Source: Diabrotica undecimpunctata (lineage: Eukaryota > Arthropoda > Insecta > Coleoptera > Chrysomelidae). Taken from it: 64,000 nt of DNA. Below, one piece after another: positions 53,902 through 64,000 of the stretch. The notes under the pieces were generated by a model. That model saw only the letters and a list, made by a program, of their open reading frames with translations, did not search any database and was not told the origin of the DNA. How positions within the stretch are numbered: position 1 is the stretch's first letter; each line of letters opens with the position of its first letter. The stretch lies in contig NC_092811.1 in assembly GCF_040954645.1 (NCBI RefSeq), forward strand, positions 121,727,411-121,791,410, written 5' to 3'. The translations under genes were made by a program, and so were the position numbers.

Positions 53902-53906
<5 letters not shown>
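52797..53906 (+). mobile_element. Tc1-like DD34E element, copy 2 (internally deleted)
   Basis: Starts TACACTCGCGATCATAAA at 52797 and ends with the complementary string at 53906, the same ends as 26102-27616 but in opposite orientation. Length about 1.1 kb against 1.5 kb for copy 1. The right end runs directly into a (TA)n microsatellite, so it probably inserted at TA within it. Outside the deletions the two copies are very similar. Confidence 0.9.
53064..53665 (+). pseudogene. Tc1-like transposase, central deletion
   Basis: Plus strand: MPLTVETAQIVALVEDGHTQ and QVARTVGVSLSTLQRF (HTH), then after a shift RRPGSG hinge and LDDRFLVFQSLRK. The next residues are RYITEIPEEHVMPNMAG, so the whole first catalytic region (DESRF to the LPFIENW block) is missing. 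The second catalytic FMQDNVQSHVAR is present, and SPDLNPIEHLWDDL keeps the glutamate, giving a 34-residue spacing (DD34E). One extra A in an A-run then shifts the frame. Inactive; complementary in its deletion to copy 1. Confidence 0.88.

Positions 53907-53961
<55 letters not shown>
53905..53961. repeat. (TA)n microsatellite
   Basis: Uninterrupted TA repeats next to the right end of the Tc1-like copy. Confidence 0.95.
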
Positions 53962-53966
<5 letters not shown>

Positions 53967-54034
53967 CGGGGGGATTTAAATTTATACCAAGGAGAATGCA
54001 AATGCTACAGGTGTAAGATCAATAACCTATAAAT

Positions 54035-54121
54035 TAGAAACAAAACCCAACATGACCTAAACACGAAGGCTACTGGAAACTAAGGAAATATATTGAGAAT
54101 TACAGGAAAAAAGATTTACCA
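54035..54121 (+). pseudogene. LINE scrap
   Basis: The plus frame reads ETKPNMT*TRRLLETKEIY, matching the TRADTAKTQRLLETTEIK-type block after the reverse transcriptase in the LINE family at 15420-16915. About 29 residues with stops. Confidence 0.5.
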
Positions 54122-54954
54122 ATCTACATCACAACTTACCTACCAGTCGAATAAATGTCATACATATTTTAGCTGTTCACTTCATTTCGACATGTAACTA
54201 ACTTTACTGTGACATGTTTTCAATATAAAAACATCTTACAAATCAATCGATTCAAAACATGTCATAAAATCTATAAAATTACGTGAATCCTGACCTCCTT
54301 AATGTTGACTGAGCAATATCTGTTTTTAAAATGATTGACTGAAAACAATAGTAACGCAATATTAGAAAAAGTAGGCTTAAAAATAAATCCCTCGAGGTCA
54401 GATGTCTTCTAAATATGTTGATTAAATAAATAAAATGTAGGGTTTCCACACATTAAACATTATTATTTTGCAATAAAGCAAAATAAACTAAATATCACAA
54501 TCATCATTATTGATGCCACATCCCTAGTTGGGCCTCGGCCATCCTTCTTCTTCTGACATAGAACTGAGCTTCATTATTATCCATTTAAGAAGTGGTATTT
54601 ATTCTTAAAAATATGTTGCTTAAATACCAGTGCAAAAATTCGGCGATTACCATGAAAATATGACAGCTGATGTGTGTCAGAAATTATTTTTGTCTTTAGA
54701 GTCAAACTTCTAGAACCGGAGATTATAAAAGGGGTTATTTAGTAACTAGTATACCAAAAGCATAGGAGTGTCATAAGCAAAGGAGTGTCCAGAAACAACT
54801 GTCTAATATAATTCAGCTATGATCTCTTATCGGATCATACACCGGTTTATCTCCGGTTTATCTCATCTTAATCTAAATCACATGACATAGATACAGCAGC
54901 TCAATACTTCACCACGCTTGTGCAAAAAGCGATATGGCAATCTACACTACGAAT
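54122..54954. other. Noncoding DNA; possible LINE tail
   Basis: CCTTCTTCTTCTGACA at about 54543 is the complement of the GAA-type LINE tail and may be the 3' end of the minus-strand LINE that follows, with sequence lost between. Nothing else recognised. Confidence 0.35.
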
Positions 54955-56055
54955 TGAACGCAAACCAACACATACATTGAATCATTGATCAAATTGAAGA
55001 GCATGGGGCTCAATGAATATCCTTGTCTTTCTGCTGACTATTTCTATATGTTCTGTAAGTTGTCCATCTATTCTGACTTCCAGTTTGTTGTTTTGGTAGA
55101 TGTTTTCGATAGTTTTTATATATAACATTTAGGGGAACTTCTCTATTATACAGAAGACGGATTACATCTTTGAGTCTTACTATGTCAAACGTTTTTTTTT
55201 AGATCAATCAGACACAGAAATGCTGGTCTATTATACTCTAGTGATTTCTCAGTAATTTGCTTTATAACGAATATTGCATCTGTACACGATCTTTCATTAC
55301 AAAACCCTGTTGTTCATCTTCTAAACTTATCCTCTGATTTATTAGCACTTGCAAAATTTTACTTGTAAGTTTTAGCGTAGTATTTAACAAGTTTATACCT
55401 CTGTAGTTTTCTGGCAGTTTTTTATCTCCTTTTTTGAGTAGTAGAATTAGTTCGCTCGTTCTCCATTCTTCCGGTATTTTATTGTGTTTTCTAATTTTAT
55501 TAATTAATGTTGTTAATTGTTCTGTCTGCTCCACAATATTTCAGTAATTCGTTTGGTATCCCATCTTTAGATGCTGCTTTTTTGTTCTTCGGGTTTTCAA
55601 GTATTTTCAGAACTTCCTGCACATTTATATTAAGTTCTTTATTTGTGGCAATTTCTTCATTTGGTTGTATTAGTTCCTTTACCTCCATTCTTTGACCTGT
55701 TATGAAGGGTCATATTTCCTTTTGCAGACCGTAAAAATCATGTTCAATTTAGACTTAATTTTTGCCCAGCTTTCTTCGACTCCATCATTTTCTGTGATAT
55801 ATGTGTTTCTGCTTTTTTTGGTTATTCTTTTTTGGAATAGGTATCTTGTGGAGTCATCCTGTAAGCTTTCGACTTTTATCTTTGTGGTATATTCTAGTGT
55901 TTTTGTTATCACATGTATGTGTTTTCATTCGGATTTTGCACAATACCAATTTATGATCGCTTCCGATTTCTGCTGATGTTAGTACTCTTACATCCAAGAT
56001 TTGAAAGGCTTGTAACTCTTTATTCGACAGAATATAGTCTATCATAGATCTTTAT
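54955..56055 (-). pseudogene. LINE, endonuclease end to early reverse transcriptase
   Basis: Minus strand in several frames: MIDYILSNKELQAFQILDVR and IGSDHKLVLCKIRM (endonuclease C-terminus with intact S-D-H, 56045-55930), ESLQDDSTRYLFQKRI linker, GIPNELLKYCGADRT, KKGDKKLPENYRGINLLNTT, then RPAFLCLIDLKKTFDIVRLK (motif A, about 55230-55170) and ERQGYSLSPMLFNLIND (about 55035-54985). It stops before the catalytic Y-x-D-D. Frameshifts between each piece; inactive. Related to the families at 15420 and 42000. Confidence 0.75.
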
Positions 56056-56081
56056 CCTCTACTGTTTTCAAAAGTGTATTA

Positions 56082-56329
56082 GTGTGTAAGATAACTTGTG
56101 AACTTTAATACTCTACTGATATGCTAAATATATTTTTAAGGAAAGACACTACAAAAAATAAAATGTTTCACAATGATAGTTATTACTACACGTTTGACGC
56201 TAGTAATCAGCAACATATAAATAAACGTAGCACACAAATAATTGTATTTTATCAATCATTTGTTATACAGGGTGGGGATTTAGGAAGAAAATCTTGAAAG
56301 CATATACGTTAGATTCCATTCGATATTTA
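56082..56329. repeat. 248-bp direct repeat, copy 1
   Basis: Matches 60417-60664 base for base with about four mismatches and no gaps. It contains TATACAGGGTGGGGATTTAG near its right end, a string like the terminus of insect DNA transposons. No coding support; the short frame through it is not conserved protein. Confidence 0.9.
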
Positions 56330-57283
56330 TACTTTTTCCAATGTCAATTTACCAATCGTCGGCTTTTGAGATTCTTTGATGCCAATGCCGACCATTGGCG
56401 TGGAAATTAAGAAAAGGGATCAGTTCATCAAACGCATATTTTAAGAAAAATTATATAATTTTTATTAATTTTTACATAATTATATTCAGGAAAATTTCTC
56501 AATTTTTGGGCAGAAATTGTTTAGACAATTATTTAAACAAATTCAAAATATCACCTTTTGTGCTCCAAGAAATATTTTTTAGGTTTTTGGGTGACTCTAA
56601 ATAAGATCTATGTCATTTTTCTCAAAAGTTAATAGTTTTGGAGATATAGGCGATTTAAAATCCGAAAAATGCGATACCTAATATGCATTTTTGAGGCTTG
56701 AAAAATATGTAAATGAGTATTTTTGAGATTCAAGAGTATCTAAACTAAAGTCTCAACATTGATTTTGGTGAGAAATCGGGGCAATATTTTCCGTAGCAGA
56801 AAAAGGTGATCTTTTGAATTTGAATTGTTTCCGGCAAAAATGTCCGGCACCCTTCAACCTTCGATTTGTTTAAACGGGGCATTTTTGAATAGGACTCTTC
56901 AAAGGACAGAATCAGTTTTTTTTTAAATGGGAGCGGGCTCACAACATCGAATATCGAATAAATAACAAATTAATTCTTGGAAATATTGGAATTATTATTT
57001 AGTTTTTACATAAACCAGAATATTTTTTTACAATTATCTGTAAATAATGGCTCATTCTGTCAGAAAATTTTAAAAGATTGTCTATCCAGCAAGGACAGAA
57101 AATCTCAAAATATTGTCTGTCCAGCAAGGACCACAAGGAGGTATGAGCCTTCCTTGCCAGGAAAGGAAAGGGTTGGGTATGTTAGTAAGAATATAAAGAT
57201 AGTTTTTTTTTTCATTTTGTTTTTATTTTTTTTTTCTTTTTTGTTTTTATATTTTTTTTGTTTTTTGTTTTTTTTTGTTCTGA
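56330..57283. other. Noncoding, probably eroded nonautonomous element
   Basis: Phrases such as CTCAAAAGTTAATAGTTTTG (about 56620) have the feel of insect nonautonomous repeats. CTATCCAGCAAGGAC and CTGTCCAGCAAGGAC at about 57080 and 57117 form a 37-bp direct repeat. No gene; T-rich at 57205-57280. Confidence 0.35.
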
Positions 57284-58017
<734 letters not shown>

Positions 58018-58078
58018 AATAATGAATACTAGTGTTCAAGATGCATCGCGATAGCTGTAAAGAAATTAATTAGAAGGA

Positions 58079-59452
58079 CTAAAAAGAATCGTCAGAGTCT
58101 TCTGAAGTCGAATCGTTCCCAGGTTGGATAACTATTGGTGCTATTGCCGGTAAAACAGGATATTCGTTTTCTATTTTTAAAACATGAGCTTCGCAATTTT
58201 TCCACACATCGCTATTAATGCCACTAATTACTTCTCGAATATTCTCAATGGCCACTGCGCTTAATGTTGGTGACTGATTATATGTTCGCAATCGTTTTTT
58301 TACGGTACCCCAAACCATTTCAATTGGATTAAAAATGCAATAGTATGGGGGTAATCGCAAAAGAGTATGGCCGTGCCTGCTGCAAATGGTGTCAATAACG
58401 TATTCGTTTGTAAAATTCCGACTTTTGATCATTTTAATTAATTCTTTCTTTACTGGAATCTTTTTAGGAACAGTGATGTTTTTAAGTTGCATAAATTTTA
58501 AAATTTCGTCCTTTTTCGTGTTATTATTAGGTATTTTATTTAATATGCGGGAATGATACGACGCATTATCCATAACAATCACTGAATTCGGCGGAATATT
58601 GGGCAAGAGTTGTTCAACAAACCTCTTTTCAAATAAATCCGCTGTCATATCTTCGTGATAATCGGCAGAAGACTTTGTTATATTTTTGGCCGACAATAGC
58701 AATGCATTAGATACAAAACCATCTTTGCTTCCGGCATGAAGAATAATAACACGTTTTCCTCGTGAACACGGTGTATTTAACGCACACTTGTTTGTGTTGT
58801 CAACCCAGCCGTACTTGACAACATCATGCGTATCGGACCAGGTTTCGTCTAAATAGATTATGTTTCTGTTTGAATTACGATACTGTTTTATTTTACTCAA
58901 ATATTTTCGTCGAAGTTCAACAATACGCCGAGATTCCATTATTACCATTCGATTATCTAATTTCTTATATTTAAATCCACAACTTATCAAAATCTCGCGC
59001 AGTGTTTCCAAAGATGTATAATTATATTCAGGGAAATCTCTCAATTTTTCACGAATCAGTTCTAAAGTAGGCACTCTATTTTCTTTGTAAAAATTGTAAA
59101 CTGTTCGCTGAATAACGTCTTTTGCAGCAGTGTCAATCCTACCCAATTTTTTATTTGGTCGCTTTCGTTTTAAGGAATGATCTGTAACAGTGCCTAATTT
59201 AATAATTGTATATATCGTCTTATACCCGATTTTTGTTAATATATGAATTCTCGAAACAATTGCATTATCAGCCATCCCAATATTTTCTTTTTTCAAACAC
59301 TCATACATATTTAAAACTATTCTTTGGGATTGTACGTGCAAATCTTTATTTTTTAATTCCGGGCTGTCATTAAAATAATTGTCATTATTTATTGATAACA
59401 CAGAAGTTGATGCATCTTGATCATTCGTTTCAAATGGTCTCCAAAATGCCAT
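58079..59452 (-). CDS. Intact DD82E transposase, 457 aa
   Basis: An uninterrupted minus-strand frame with all catalytic residues: D202 in IYLDETWSD, D295 in VIVMDNASYHS and E378 in FNPIEMVWGT, with 82 residues between D295 and E378. The N-terminus (about 40-125) is likely helix-turn-helix and ends in a basic LKRKRPNKKLGR hinge. The C-terminus is an acidic tail, NDSTSEDSDDSF. It differs greatly from the two related proteins at 9808-11110 and 29436-30705, so it is a separate family. I could not find flanking terminal inverted repeats by eye; it may be a live element with short or decayed ends, or a retained transposase gene. The start is taken as the ATG at 59452, but an upstream 37-codon segment (59478-59590) could be the true 5' coding exon. 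Confidence 0.93.
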   Translation of the reverse strand: MAFWRPFETNDQDASTSVLSINNDNYFNDSPELKNKDLHVQSQRIVLNMYECLKKENIGMADNAIVSRIHILTKIGYKTIYTIIKLGTVTDHSLKRKRPNKKLGRIDTAAKDVIQRTVYNFYKENRVPTLELIREKLRDFPEYNYTSLETLREILISCGFKYKKLDNRMVIMESRRIVELRRKYLSKIKQYRNSNRNIIYLDETWSDTHDVVKYGWVDNTNKCALNTPCSRGKRVIILHAGSKDGFVSNALLLSAKNITKSSADYHEDMTADLFEKRFVEQLLPNIPPNSVIVMDNASYHSRILNKIPNNNTKKDEILKFMQLKNITVPKKIPVKKELIKMIKSRNFTNEYVIDTICSRHGHTLLRLPPYYCIFNPIEMVWGTVKKRLRTYNQSPTLSAVAIENIREVISGINSDVWKNCEAHVLKIENEYPVLPAIAPIVIQPGNDSTSEDSDDSF

Positions 59453-59477
59453 TCTAGAAAAATATAATATTACTTAC

Positions 59478-59590
59478 CTTATCATGCCTCCGCCTGTGAT
59501 TGGTTGCAAAAAGGAATATTTTAGGGTGTCACATAGCCAGACAAACAGGTTTTCATTACGATTTATCGCTTTGCGCTTCGCTGTTGCCAT
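59478..59590 (-). other. Open 37-codon segment ending in a splice donor, upstream of the DD82E gene
   Basis: The ATG at 59590-59588 (minus) opens MATAKRKAINRNENLFVWLC and continues to ..PITGGGMI, ending AG|GTAAGT at 59478/59477. Only 24 nt separate this donor from TTTTTCTAG just before AATGGC. Removing those 24 nt would join it in frame to the ATG of the transposase; keeping them gives a TAA. Twenty-four nt is shorter than known insect introns, so whether it is spliced is doubtful. Confidence 0.4.
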
Positions 59591-60416
59591 AATGGATGAG
59601 TTTAAAATTACTGAATGTAACTTTAATATAACATATTAATATATCTGCAATTTTTCATGTTTCCAGGTAAGGTATAAAATCAATGAAATTTGGAAAAAAA
59701 TAATACAATTCTTGAAACCGTTTTTGAGAACTTGGATTCTTAAAAGTTGTCTGATTTCTTAAAAGTCGATCATTATATCTATAAGAGTATTACCGCTAAA
59801 TTCACCAACATGGCAACGATATTCGAAAATTACTTAGAGCATAAGTAATATATACAACGTTCACGGTTGCTTTAATTCATTAGTGAAGAGTCCATGGAAA
59901 TATTAGTACCTAGTTAATTAATTTATAGATATATTTTTTGAGAATATGTTCATATCATTTTTTAAGAGTGTCGTTCGTTGACTAGCAATTGAATAATAAC
60001 TAATATTTTAGGAAATATGTCTGACAACCTTGATTTGAAAGGCGGTCCCTTTAATACCAGAATGAGGCATGTTTATGTTGGAAAATTATTAGTGGATGTA
60101 CTATACTAATTTCTTTAGTCTTTATCTGAAGGCATTGGGACCGTAGAAAACCGAAAAAAACAATCTTTTTAGAAATAAATTTGTTAAGGCCGATTCGTTC
60201 CTAGATGTCACTTTTCTCATATAAAAATACTTTTTGTTTGGGAACCAATGCAAATTTTAACTTGATTTCATTTAGACCTAGCAGATTTTTGCTTATATCT
60301 GCAGTAATAAAAATGATATTTGGATAACGGATGTAATAAATTGATGCAAGATAAATCATTGGATGGAAAACCAAGAAAAATTGCAATAGTATCGTCTTAA
60401 CGTGCACAATATTATT
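59591..60416. other. Nothing recognised
   Basis: AT-rich noncoding DNA. I searched for the partner of a terminal repeat of the DD82E gene and found none. Confidence 0.4.
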
Positions 60417-60664
60417 GTGTGTAAGATAACTTGTGAACTTTAATACTCTACTGATATGCTAAATATATTTTTAAGGAAAGACACTACAAAAAATAAAATG
60501 TTTCACAATGATAGTTATTACTACACGTTTGACGCTAGTAATCAGCAACATATAAATAAACGTAGCATACAAATAATTGTATTTTATCAATCATTTGTTA
60601 TACAGGGTGGGGATTTAGGAAGAAAACCTCCAAAGCATATACGTTAGATTCCATTCGATATTTA
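60417..60664. repeat. 248-bp direct repeat, copy 2
   Basis: Same orientation as 56082-56329 and about 98 percent identical without gaps. The two copies flank 4.1 kb containing the TIR element and the DD82E gene. They may be two insertions of one short nonautonomous family, or a segment duplicated with the region. Confidence 0.9.
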
Positions 60665-61099
60665 CATTTTTGTGGATTTTGGGGATTGTGTCCACATGGA
60701 GTTAGCCGTATTGATTAGCCAGTGTTCCATTCATCGGGTAGCTGCTTGTTCAACCATATATTTATTGTTAGCTTATGTGAGGGGTTCCATTCCAAATATC
60801 GCCTTTCCACTTCAAGTAATATTTCACAATTCGCGAAAAACGTTTTACTAGAACTACGGAAATTAGACAATCTAATAATACAGTAGTAGATTGTATTACA
60901 ACATTAACAATAGTAATTCAGTCCTCATTTAAATGCTGTTTAATACATTTCGATAAAATTCAATAAATAAAGATGGACAAGACAAGTTTTGGCGTGACTA
61001 CTTCAATAAGACAATTAATGAAATGATAAGATGCACTATTTAATAGATAGGGTTTATTAGGATATTCTAAATTTTTGGCAAAATGTCTTCCTCAAGGCC
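60665..61099. other. Nothing recognised
   Basis: AT-rich noncoding DNA between the direct repeat and the next pseudogene. Confidence 0.4.
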
Positions 61100-62200
61100 C
61101 CCTTCGCAAAACTTATTTATTTTGGTCTCTGCATCTAATCTTTCAATAATTGTGGCTTGTTCCTCGCAGAAACTCTTAAAACATAACAAATAAAGGTAAA
61201 TCTTCTCGCTCCACCCAATGCTCTCCAAAGTGGGAGTTTAGTAACTTCTTGATGTCCACAACTTTCTTTTTATTTACTGCCAGACTTTTCTGAATCTCAA
61301 CAACTTCCATCTGGGTTGCTAGTTTCCCACGTTTAAAAATTGGCTTTGCCTCTCCTATATCCCTGTTGTAATTTTTCTCGCCTCTAACTTTTATTTTTCC
61401 TTAATTTTTTTAATTATAATTCTTTTGGCAGTTGAAAACTTGGAATGCTAGGACTGAACACTTTTTAAGTATTCCTTTGCCACTTCCTTCCAGAACTTTA
61501 CCAACAAACTGTCAATTTAGTAGTGGTTCCCCTTTCTATAAAAATATGAATATACGTTTCAACGATAGTAATTTCACTAACCTTCCTTAATAATTTATTT
61601 TCTATGATACCAAAAGCCCAGTCGGATGGTAGAAACGAATGTCCTCTAATGGGAAATACCAGCTCAATTTCTTCAATATGTGGTAGTGCGTTTTGAACTA
61701 GAAAATAAATGCACATTGCGACCATAGTTGAGTTTTTGTTTTGTCTTTCGCAGTCATCTATATAGATAAGCAATGAAAAATTGCTGAAGCAATTTTATTT
61801 GATCCTTTGCGAAATTCTTGCTCCGTCCAGGTAAATTTATGAACACGTTGTTGTTGTAAAGTTTGGCTTTGAGAAACCTTTTATGGCAGTATAGTCATAT
61901 GTGTACAGTTGACGGCTGTAATTGACGATTTGGTCTTGAGCTTTCGGATTGACCAAGTTATTTTAATAGTCAAAAGATTAAAGGAGGATATCTGGCTTTG
62001 TTTCCTTCAACTTAGAAAAAAATGCTTTGCTTTTAAGTACATCAATTTTTTCTCAATTTGAAGCGGATTTCGTGCCTCGGGTTATTTTCTCAGTTAAAGA
62101 ACTGCACCGGGAGCATGTATGAGATGCTTTCTAAAAAAGCTAAAAAATTTAACTTTCAAACTGTGTTCAGGTACTTGATCATTAAACATTGTAAGCAGTT
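61100..62200 (-). pseudogene. DUF7869-like gene, degraded copy c
   Basis: Minus strand: HTCSRCSSLTEKITRG (about 62125-62080) and LKSKAFF, then NPKAQDQIVNYSRQLYTYDY (about 61955-61895), TWTEQEFRKGSNKIASAI in another frame (about 61830-61775), IDDCERQNKNSTMVAMCIYF (61765-61700, where the family D-G-C reads D-D-C), IELVFPIRGHSFLPSDWAFG (about 61660-61600), and a C-terminal region with VVEIQKSLAVNKKKVVDIKK..LLNSHFGEHW (about 61300-61210). N-terminal exons are not seen. More similar in layout to copy b than to copy a. Not functional. Confidence 0.65.
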
Positions 62201-62584
62201 TATTAATAGTTAACTCGGAAGCCAAATACTGTCGGTTACTTTTTTCTCTTCAATAGTGGACATCACAACATTGCAACTATTTTTCTCTAGATCTTCAAAA
62301 AATTTCACCAGAACAAAACGTTTTCAAGTCGTTTGTGTGATGTATATTATAATTGGATATAAATTGTTCAGTGACGCGTACGAAAAATACAAATTCTTAG
62401 TATGTATTGGTAGCCCAGACAAGGTGAGTTTTGAAATGATAGACGTGATGGATAAGGCAAGTTATGGAATGTCCCTTGGATTTTCGTATGCTTTTAACGA
62501 ATGGTAAAGGGAGTTTTGACATTTTTAAGTGACTTAACGTATAGGTGGTTATTAATAAATCACCCAGAATTGAATAAGACCAGT
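62201..62584. other. Nothing recognised
   Basis: One short plus-strand frame (62256-62507) shows no similarity that I can name. Confidence 0.35.
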
Positions 62585-62960
62585 TTTTGAATGGAACCTT
62601 CGTGTATTACATTCAATAATGAGGTTCCCCCTTCCTTAATCAGCTCAGATACTATTTGGTCTGATCTCGATGCCTTATTATTATTTAATTCGTCTCTATT
62701 GCTCTCCTAACATCAGCCACTGTTGGGATGGTTTTGTCTCTATTATCTGCTTGATCAAATCGTATTTTAGGATTTGTCTCTTGTCTCTTTCAAGTTTTTC
62801 CCTAAAACACTTGTCCATCCTCTTAGTATTTTATGTTATTCTGTCAAAATATTTCCTTCAGCATCTTTTAATTCATTTGTGCTGTTTAGTTTCGCGTAGA
62901 TTGTTCGTGTTTCTGCTGTACATATTTTTCTTTTTAAATTTCTACCATAAAATATTCGTT
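62585..62960 (-). pseudogene. LINE fragment before the reverse-transcriptase core
   Basis: The minus strand reads RTIYAKLNSTNELKDAEGNI (about 62915-62855), then after shifts TVADVRRAI and DELNNNKASRSDQIVSELIK EGGTSLLNVIHE (about 62695-62600), the segment just before the LINE reverse-transcriptase fingers. Stops and shifts; a scrap only. Confidence 0.65.
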
Positions 62961-63099
62961 TTATTGGCGATGGGAATTAGAATTTCCGAACAGTTTCAAT
63001 GCTGCCATCTTACCAAATATAGTTAAAGTGTCCGGCATTACACTACATGATTAGAGATGGAATCTGTTCAGTTTTTAATTAACATTTAAGTGATAGTTG

Positions 63100-63290
63100 G
63101 GATTTTTTCATCAATTTGCTGTCTGTCAATCAAACAAGCGAGTGGTTCTTCGGTAAGTTAGAAGAAGTCTGACTTTCTAATGTTGGTAATCATATGCCCA
63201 ATAAAAACAAAACTTATAAAAGTTGTAGAATATGTAGCACTAAAGCAGCAGAAAAAAGAACCAAATATGAATGTTCGTCATGCTAGGTAG
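63100..63290 (+). pseudogene. piggyBac transposase C-terminal cysteine-rich remnant
   Basis: The plus frame from about 63192 reads MPNKNKTYKSCRICSTKAAE then KRTKYECSSC before a stop. The C-x-x-C...K-R-T-x-Y-x-C-x-x-C pattern is the cysteine-rich end domain of piggyBac transposases, which binds the element ends. The DDD catalytic part is not visible upstream. Confidence 0.6.
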
Positions 63291-64000
63291 GTAGAAAAAT
63301 AAGGTGGGAAAAATATCTCTCACCTCCAAAAAATTAAAAAAAAAGTTAAATAATCAATTAAAAGTCAAATTAACGTTTACAAATAACAATTATCGTTGTT
63401 AGTATATTTTGTTTATGTCCATGAAGGGGTTAAAAGTTGTTAAAATGTTATTGCAGATTGGAGGGCGTTATCGTCTTTATAATAATGGGATGTCTATGTC
63501 CTCTAAAAAACCCCTTTCTGGTATAAGGTAACACACTATAAAGTGTGTTTTTCAGTTTTTTACATTATTAGGGTCAAGAAAAACTTCTCCATCTACCAAA
63601 AACTCAAATTGCGAGTTAATTCAATGACATTTATTCCAGGACTAGAATAGCAATGAATTTGTTGGCAGTTGTGCTGAAATAAGCCAGCTGGATTAAAAAG
63701 TAGATCACCAATTCAGTTATTAGATTGGATCTCTTACTGAATACAGTGAATTTCAGTTTCAGTTCACATTATTCCACTTGCAATCCGGCGCTGGTTTTTA
63801 TTAGTGCACTGGAATGGTGCTAGAATAATTGGTGAACCATTGAAAACCTCCAAAAATCTCTACATACATATAGGAGAAGGTTTCCAACTAAACACTCACA
63901 CTGTACATTTAGTGTTTTCAATTATCTAAATAATTTAGAAGCGTGTGCTGCCATGAACATAATTAAAACTAATATCGAAACAAATGGGAAATAAGATAAA
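63291..64000. other. Nothing recognised to the window edge
   Basis: AT-rich noncoding DNA. Possible 3' end of the piggyBac relic, but no terminal repeat was identified. Confidence 0.35.

Noticed and set aside
59454..59477. Treating the 24-nt GT..AG gap as a proven intron
   Set aside because: It is shorter than known insect introns; kept as a finding, not as annotated splicing.

Overview
This window looks like a piece of a large, repeat-rich, AT-rich animal genome, most likely an insect and plausibly a beetle. Introns of insect size, (GAAGAA)n-tailed LINEs, Tc1/mariner, pogo, MULE, piggyBac and Gypsy relics, and the near absence of host genes all fit. The species cannot be settled from the sequence alone. 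I find no complete host gene with a recognisable function; almost everything that codes is mobile-element protein, mostly broken.

Layout. 0-9 kb: a dead Tc1-like element (856-1893) with an intron-like gap, then diverged tandem repeats (2453-2572, 3446-4020, 7440-8340). 9-18.5 kb: non-LTR retrotransposon (LINE) pieces, one split by a DDE transposon with a DD82E signature (9402-11729). 19.6-28.3 kb: a degraded Mutator-like transposase between repeated end motifs, a 771-codon LINE ORF lying against the end of a decayed gene of the DGC..QN family (which I believe is Pfam DUF7869), and a terminal-inverted-repeat element with a Tc1-like element nested in it. 29-36 kb: a second DD82E-type element (spacing 81) with long inverted repeats, and a Gypsy integrase split exactly by an intact pogo-type element (32626-35288; 647 aa). 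36.4-46.3 kb: several LINE relics, including a LINE inserted in a LINE, and a scrap of a fourth DD82E-type transposase. 47.7-51.3 kb: a second DUF7869-like pseudogene with a recognisable first exon and a LINE in its presumed intron. 52.8-56 kb: a second copy of the nested Tc1-like family, then LINE pieces. 56-64 kb: a 248-bp direct repeat pair flanking an inverted-repeat element and an intact 457-aa DD82E transposase, a third DUF7869-like pseudogene, a LINE scrap and a piggyBac C-terminal remnant.

The strongest candidate for an under-described system is the pairing of (1) at least three divergent DD81E/DD82E transposase families, one intact, all with acidic C-terminal tails, and (2) three decayed copies of a multi-exon DUF7869-like gene that behaves like a mobile element. 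The nesting also gives relative ages: pogo is younger than the Gypsy copy it interrupts, the Tc1-like element is younger than its inverted-repeat host, and the DD82E element at 9.4 kb is younger than its LINE host.
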